Assembly (NCBI GenBank): GCA_021774995.1
Contig: JAJFIM010000117.1
Coordinates: 1 to 9,284 of the forward strand
Direction of reading: 5' to 3'
From: Alphaproteobacteria bacterium
GTDB lineage: Bacteria > Pseudomonadota > Alphaproteobacteria > SMXP01
DNA: 9,284 nucleotides
Positions 6,984 to 9,284 of this stretch are shown piece by piece; the stretch's first letter is position 1; each line of letters begins with the position of its first letter. The notes below the pieces were generated by a model. The model made no database searches. It saw nothing but the letters and a program-made list of their open reading frames with translations, and had not been told where the DNA came from. Both the position numbers and the translations under genes were made by a program.

Positions 6984-7250
6984 CTATTTTTTGCCTTCGC
7001 TTGGCGATACGGAAACGTAAGTTCGACCGCCGCGTTTGGTTCTGAACACAACATTACCCTCTGTGAGGGCAAAAATGGTGTGGTCTTTGCCTATGCCGAC
7101 ATTTTCTCCCGGATGCCATTTCGTGCCCCGTTGCCGAATAATGATATTGCCAGAGATCACACTCTCGCCGCCATATTTTTTAACGCCCAGGCGTCTGCCG
7201 GCCGAGTCGCGGCCATTTCGTGATGAACCGCCTGCTTTTTTATGAGCCAT
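6984..7250 (-). CDS. rpmA: 50S ribosomal protein bL27 (88 aa)
   Basis: bL27 is a bacterial large-subunit protein whose flexible N-terminus reaches towards the peptidyl transferase centre. The diagnostic N-terminus MAHKKAGGSSRNGRDS (1-16) is present, followed by RRLGVKKYGGE (19-29), GNIIIRQRGTKWHPGENVG (34-52) and GKDHTIFAL (54-62). The length is usual, and there is no cleavable N-terminal extension of the Firmicutes kind. The gene starts 3 bp after the rplU stop; its ribosome binding site GGGGAG lies inside the last codons of rplU, 9 bases upstream of the ATG. The two genes are therefore co-transcribed and probably translationally coupled. A terminator follows 28 bp downstream. Confidence 0.98.
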   Translation of the reverse strand: MAHKKAGGSSRNGRDSAGRRLGVKKYGGESVISGNIIIRQRGTKWHPGENVGIGKDHTIFALTEGNVVFRTKRGGRTYVSVSPSEGKK

Positions 7251-7253
7251 GGT

Positions 7254-7730
7254 CTATTTCTCCCCGGACTTTTCAGCGCTGGATTTTTTCGGCGCCGCTT
7301 TTTTTGTTGCTGTCTTTTTGGTCGCTGTTTTCTTAGGAGCCGCCTCTTTTGCCGGTGCGTCCGCTGTTTTCGCAGGAGCGGCTTTCTTCGGCGCCGCCTT
7401 TTTGGCCTTGGCGTTAATATCGAGAATCTTGACGACGGTCAGGTCCTGGCGGTGCCCCTTTTTGCGCCGGTAATTTTGACGGCGCTTCTTCTTGAAGACG
7501 ATAATCTTAGCGCCGCGGCCCTGTTCCAGCACTTCAGCGGAAACGCTGGCGCCGGGCACCATAGGCGCGCCAATCACCGCATCGCCGCCATCCTCTTTGG
7601 TTCCGCCGAGCATCAGGATATCTGTGAACTCAACGCGGTCTCCGGCGTCGCCCGCCAGTTTCTCAACGGAAATGACGTCGTCTTTGGCGACTTTATATTG
7701 TTTGCCGCCTGTTTTGATTACTGCGAACAT
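7254..7730 (-). CDS. rplU: 50S ribosomal protein bL21 with long Ala/Lys/Pro tail (158 aa)
   Basis: bL21 is a large-subunit protein that binds 23S rRNA. The conserved core (1-106) starts MFAVIKTGGKQYKV and includes VEFTDILMLGG (33-43), AKIIVFKKKRRQNYRRKKGH (74-93), which contains the basic rRNA-binding stretch, and a core end near LTVVKILDI (97-105). The usual length is about 103 residues; here a 52-residue low-complexity tail (107-158) of Ala, Lys, Pro and Thr follows, with motif copies such as KKAAPKK and KKTATKK. Tails of this type are common on alphaproteobacterial bL21. I place the start at the ATG at 7730, because MFAVI is the family N-terminus and GGAAAG lies upstream; an in-frame GTG at 7757 would add nine unconserved residues. 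A strong promoter and leader hairpin precede it. Confidence 0.97.
   Translation of the reverse strand: MFAVIKTGGKQYKVAKDDVISVEKLAGDAGDRVEFTDILMLGGTKEDGGDAVIGAPMVPGASVSAEVLEQGRGAKIIVFKKKRRQNYRRKKGHRQDLTVVKILDINAKAKKAAPKKAAPAKTADAPAKEAAPKKTATKKTATKKAAPKKSSAEKSGEK
7260..7265 (-). promoter_or_regulatory. Shine-Dalgarno sequence of rpmA inside rplU
   Basis: The minus strand reads GGGGAG followed by AAATAGACC and the rpmA ATG, where TAG is the rplU stop. The site is embedded in the rplU 3' end, consistent with coupled translation of bL21 and bL27. Confidence 0.65.
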
Positions 7731-7766
7731 GGGATCTTTCCGCTGGGTTGTTTCCACTTGGAGATG

Positions 7767-7787
7767 GCCGCGCCAGAAGGCGGCGGC
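7767..7787 (-). promoter_or_regulatory. Leader hairpin in the rplU 5' untranslated region
   Basis: In the minus-strand RNA, GCCG-C-CGCC and GGCG-CGGC pair around a UUCU loop: eight G-C pairs with one bulged C. It lies between the predicted transcription start (near 7806) and the rplU start at 7730. No U-run follows, so it is not a terminator. It may be a bL21-binding leader or simply a stable 5' structure; its function is inferred. Confidence 0.45.
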
Positions 7788-7812
7788 TTTTCACGCTGTT
7801 TGAGAGGCGGCG

Positions 7813-7840
7813 ACTATACTTCTAGGCGGCCTCCTGTCAA
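7813..7840 (-). promoter_or_regulatory. Sigma70-type promoter of rplU-rpmA
   Basis: On the minus strand a perfect TTGACA (-35, 7835-7840) is separated by 16 bp from TATAGT (-10, 7813-7818), five of six matches to TATAAT. Transcription would begin near 7806, giving a leader of about 75 nt before rplU. It lies in the 139-bp gap after rmlD, where a ribosomal protein promoter is expected. A run of seven C on the same strand lies 7 bp upstream of the -35. Confidence 0.85.
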
Positions 7841-7869
7841 GCCGAAAGGGGGGGTGGCGTGCGTGAGAT

Positions 7870-8772
7870 TCAGGGTTTTGTAGGCCCAAAAACCACATTG
7901 AGACACACATCAAGGCTTTTGCGCCAGGATTGAGGCGTCACGCCAAAGTTGGTGGACAGTTTGGCGCATGAAAGCCGCGAATTTTGTGGCCGCTTGGCCA
8001 GGGTGGGGTAGGCGCTGGTGGGGATGGGGTTAATCTGCTCAGGCGCCTGGCGCGCCCGCATGCGCGCTTCGTCAAAGATGGCCGAGGCAAAGCCGTACCA
8101 ACTCGTGTGCCCGGCGGCGCAAAAATGGTATGTGCCGAAGTTCGGCGGGCCTTGTGTAGGCAGATTGTGTGCAATTTGTGCGATAGTTTGTGCAATATCC
8201 GCGGCGGAGGTCGGACTTCCAATCTGGTCATCCACTATGTCCAGTTCCTGTCTCGCGGCGCCCAGGCGCAACATGGTCTTCACGAAATTTTGGCCATGGG
8301 GGCTGTAAACCCATGCGGTGCGTAAGATAATGTGCCTGGGTCCCGCCTCCCGGACGGCCTGCTCGCCCGCCTCTTTGCTGGCGCCGTAAATAGATATGGG
8401 GTTCACGGGGTCCGTTTCGACATAAGGGGCGTTTTTCGCGCCGTCGAACACATAGTCTGTGGAAATATGGATCAGTGGAATTTCAGCCTGTGCGCAGCTT
8501 TGCGCAATGAGGCCCGGGGCCGCTGCGTTGAGGGCGAAGGCGATATCCGGCTCTGTTTCGGCTTTGTCGACGGCGGTATAAGCGGCGGCATTAATCGCGA
8601 GGGAGGGACCAATGCGGCGTATAATTCCCGCGATTTCATCTTGCGTCGCGCGCTCTAAATCCAGATCGCCGCGCCCGAGGAAATGAAGTTTGGCGCCGGG
8701 CTTCCAAGGGGCAACAGCCAGCTCAGTGGCGACTTGTCCGCTTTTGCCAAAAATGAGGATTGATGAGGACAT
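7870..8772 (-). CDS. rmlD: dTDP-4-dehydrorhamnose reductase RmlD (300 aa)
   Basis: RmlD reduces dTDP-4-dehydro-L-rhamnose with NAD(P)H to dTDP-L-rhamnose, the donor for rhamnose in lipopolysaccharide or other surface glycans. It is an extended short-chain dehydrogenase. The Rossmann loop is ILIFGKSGQVA (5-15). NAAAYTAVDKAE (61-72), the catalytic region ISTDYVFDG (103-111), the Tyr-Lys pair in YGASKEAGE (129-137), LRTAWVYSPHGQNFV (150-164), DQIGSPT (182-188) and RPQNSRL (261-267) are all characteristic. I chose the ATG at 8772 because it starts directly before the Rossmann strand and gives the usual length; earlier in-frame codons lie inside rmlC and encode unconserved sequence. The start is 4 bp after the rmlC stop and lacks a clear Shine-Dalgarno sequence, so it is probably coupled to rmlC. 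Confidence 0.96.
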   Translation of the reverse strand: MSSSILIFGKSGQVATELAVAPWKPGAKLHFLGRGDLDLERATQDEIAGIIRRIGPSLAINAAAYTAVDKAETEPDIAFALNAAAPGLIAQSCAQAEIPLIHISTDYVFDGAKNAPYVETDPVNPISIYGASKEAGEQAVREAGPRHIILRTAWVYSPHGQNFVKTMLRLGAARQELDIVDDQIGSPTSAADIAQTIAQIAHNLPTQGPPNFGTYHFCAAGHTSWYGFASAIFDEARMRARQAPEQINPIPTSAYPTLAKRPQNSRLSCAKLSTNFGVTPQSWRKSLDVCLNVVFGPTKP

Positions 8773-8776
8773 GACG

Positions 8777-9284
8777 TCAGGGAGCGCAGTCCGTGACGTG
8801 AAAATAGTCCGGCAGACTTTTAAGCGCCGGGTGATTGCGGTCCTTTTCAGAAAGGACGGCGATTTCCGGAGCGATCCCCCAGTCAATATTCAAAGCCGGA
8901 TCATCCCACGCCAGACCCCGGTCTTGTTCCGGCGCATAATAACCGGTGACTTTATATATGACATGAGTGTCGGCTTTGAGCGTACAAAACCCATGGGCGA
9001 ATCCTTTGGGAACCAGAAGTTGGCGCCAGTTTTCTTCCGATAGAACAGCCGAAACGCAAGATCCATAGGTGGGAGAGCCGATGCGAATATCGACGGCGAT
9101 ATCCAGGATAGCGCCTGAGGCCACGCGCACAAGTTTGTCCTGCGCCGCAGGAGGACTTTGAAAATGCAGGCCGCGCACAACCCCTTTTTGAACGGAGAGA
9201 GAGTGGTTTTCTTGAACAAAATCCAACACCAGCCCCGCTTTTTCAAAAGAGCGGCGATTCCAGGTTTCAGACAAAAAGCCGCGG
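8777..9284 (-). CDS. rmlC: dTDP-4-dehydrorhamnose 3,5-epimerase RmlC, 5' end outside the window
   Basis: RmlC epimerises dTDP-4-dehydro-6-deoxy-glucose at C3 and C5, the step before RmlD. The frame is open to the window edge and its first full codons read RGFLSETWN, a conserved stretch near the RmlC N-terminus; about 15 residues are missing. Visible motifs are FVQENHSLS, GVVRGLHFQ with the catalytic His, the active-site Lys in QDKLVRV, GAILDIAVDIRIGSPTYG, LLVPKGFAHGF and YKVTGYYAPEQDRGLAWDDP, containing conserved tyrosines and aspartates. The fold is a cupin-type beta barrel, usually a homodimer. A TTG at 9274 could be mistaken for a start, but homology runs through it. rmlD follows 4 bp downstream; rmlA and rmlB may lie upstream, outside the window. 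Confidence 0.95.
   Translation of the reverse strand, partial: RGFLSETWNRRSFEKAGLVLDFVQENHSLSVQKGVVRGLHFQSPPAAQDKLVRVASGAILDIAVDIRIGSPTYGSCVSAVLSEENWRQLLVPKGFAHGFCTLKADTHVIYKVTGYYAPEQDRGLAWDDPALNIDWGIAPEIAVLSEKDRNHPALKSLPDYFHVTDCAP

Noticed and set aside
7284..7305. A-runs in the rplU tail as a programmed frameshift site
   Set aside because: The zero frame continues to a normal stop just before rpmA, and the A-runs are lysine codons in a lysine-rich tail.
7242..7883. 213-codon plus-strand open frame opposite rplU
   Set aside because: Its Phe/Arg/Cys-rich start is the antisense reading of the Ala/Lys tail of bL21, and it crosses the rplU promoter.

Overview
The window reads as a piece of an alphaproteobacterial chromosome. 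Eleven protein genes all lie on the minus strand, packed with short gaps, so transcription runs from high to low coordinates. The core order rplU-rpmA-(GNAT)-obgE-proB-proA-nadD is the conserved order I know from Alphaproteobacteria. The long Ala/Lys/Pro-rich tail on bL21 and the overall GC-rich codon use fit that group. I cannot name a genus from the sequence alone.

Layout in the direction of transcription. (1) 9284-7870: the end of a dTDP-L-rhamnose cluster, with rmlC (5' end outside the window) and rmlD. (2) 7869-6984: a 139-bp spacer with a strong sigma70-type promoter and a leader hairpin, then rplU and rpmA for ribosomal proteins bL21 and bL27. A rho-independent terminator follows at 6927-6955. 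(3) 6913-5238: a GNAT acetyltransferase of the RimJ/RimL type, then the ribosome-assembly GTPase gene obgE. (4) 5224-2724: proB and proA, the first two steps of proline synthesis. (5) 2709-2104: nadD, an NAD synthesis step. (6) 2055-1: egtB and egtD (3' end outside the window), the two core enzymes of ergothioneine synthesis.

The genes fall into three functional blocks: cell-surface rhamnose; ribosome proteins and their assembly or modification; and primary metabolism (proline, NAD) followed by the redox thiol ergothioneine. EgtD trimethylates histidine and EgtB adds the sulfur. The EgtB active-site pattern resembles the Chloracidobacterium type that uses cysteine directly, which fits the absence of egtA and egtC here.

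No stretch longer than 300 bases lacks a gene; the longest spacer is the 139-bp one before rplU. I saw no tRNA, rRNA, insertion sequence, CRISPR array or phage gene. I found no convincing undescribed system. The most useful leads are the placement of egtBD where rsfS-rlmH usually follow nadD, the EgtB subtype, the rplU leader, the terminator that splits the ribosomal genes from obgE, and a slippage-prone repeat in egtB.
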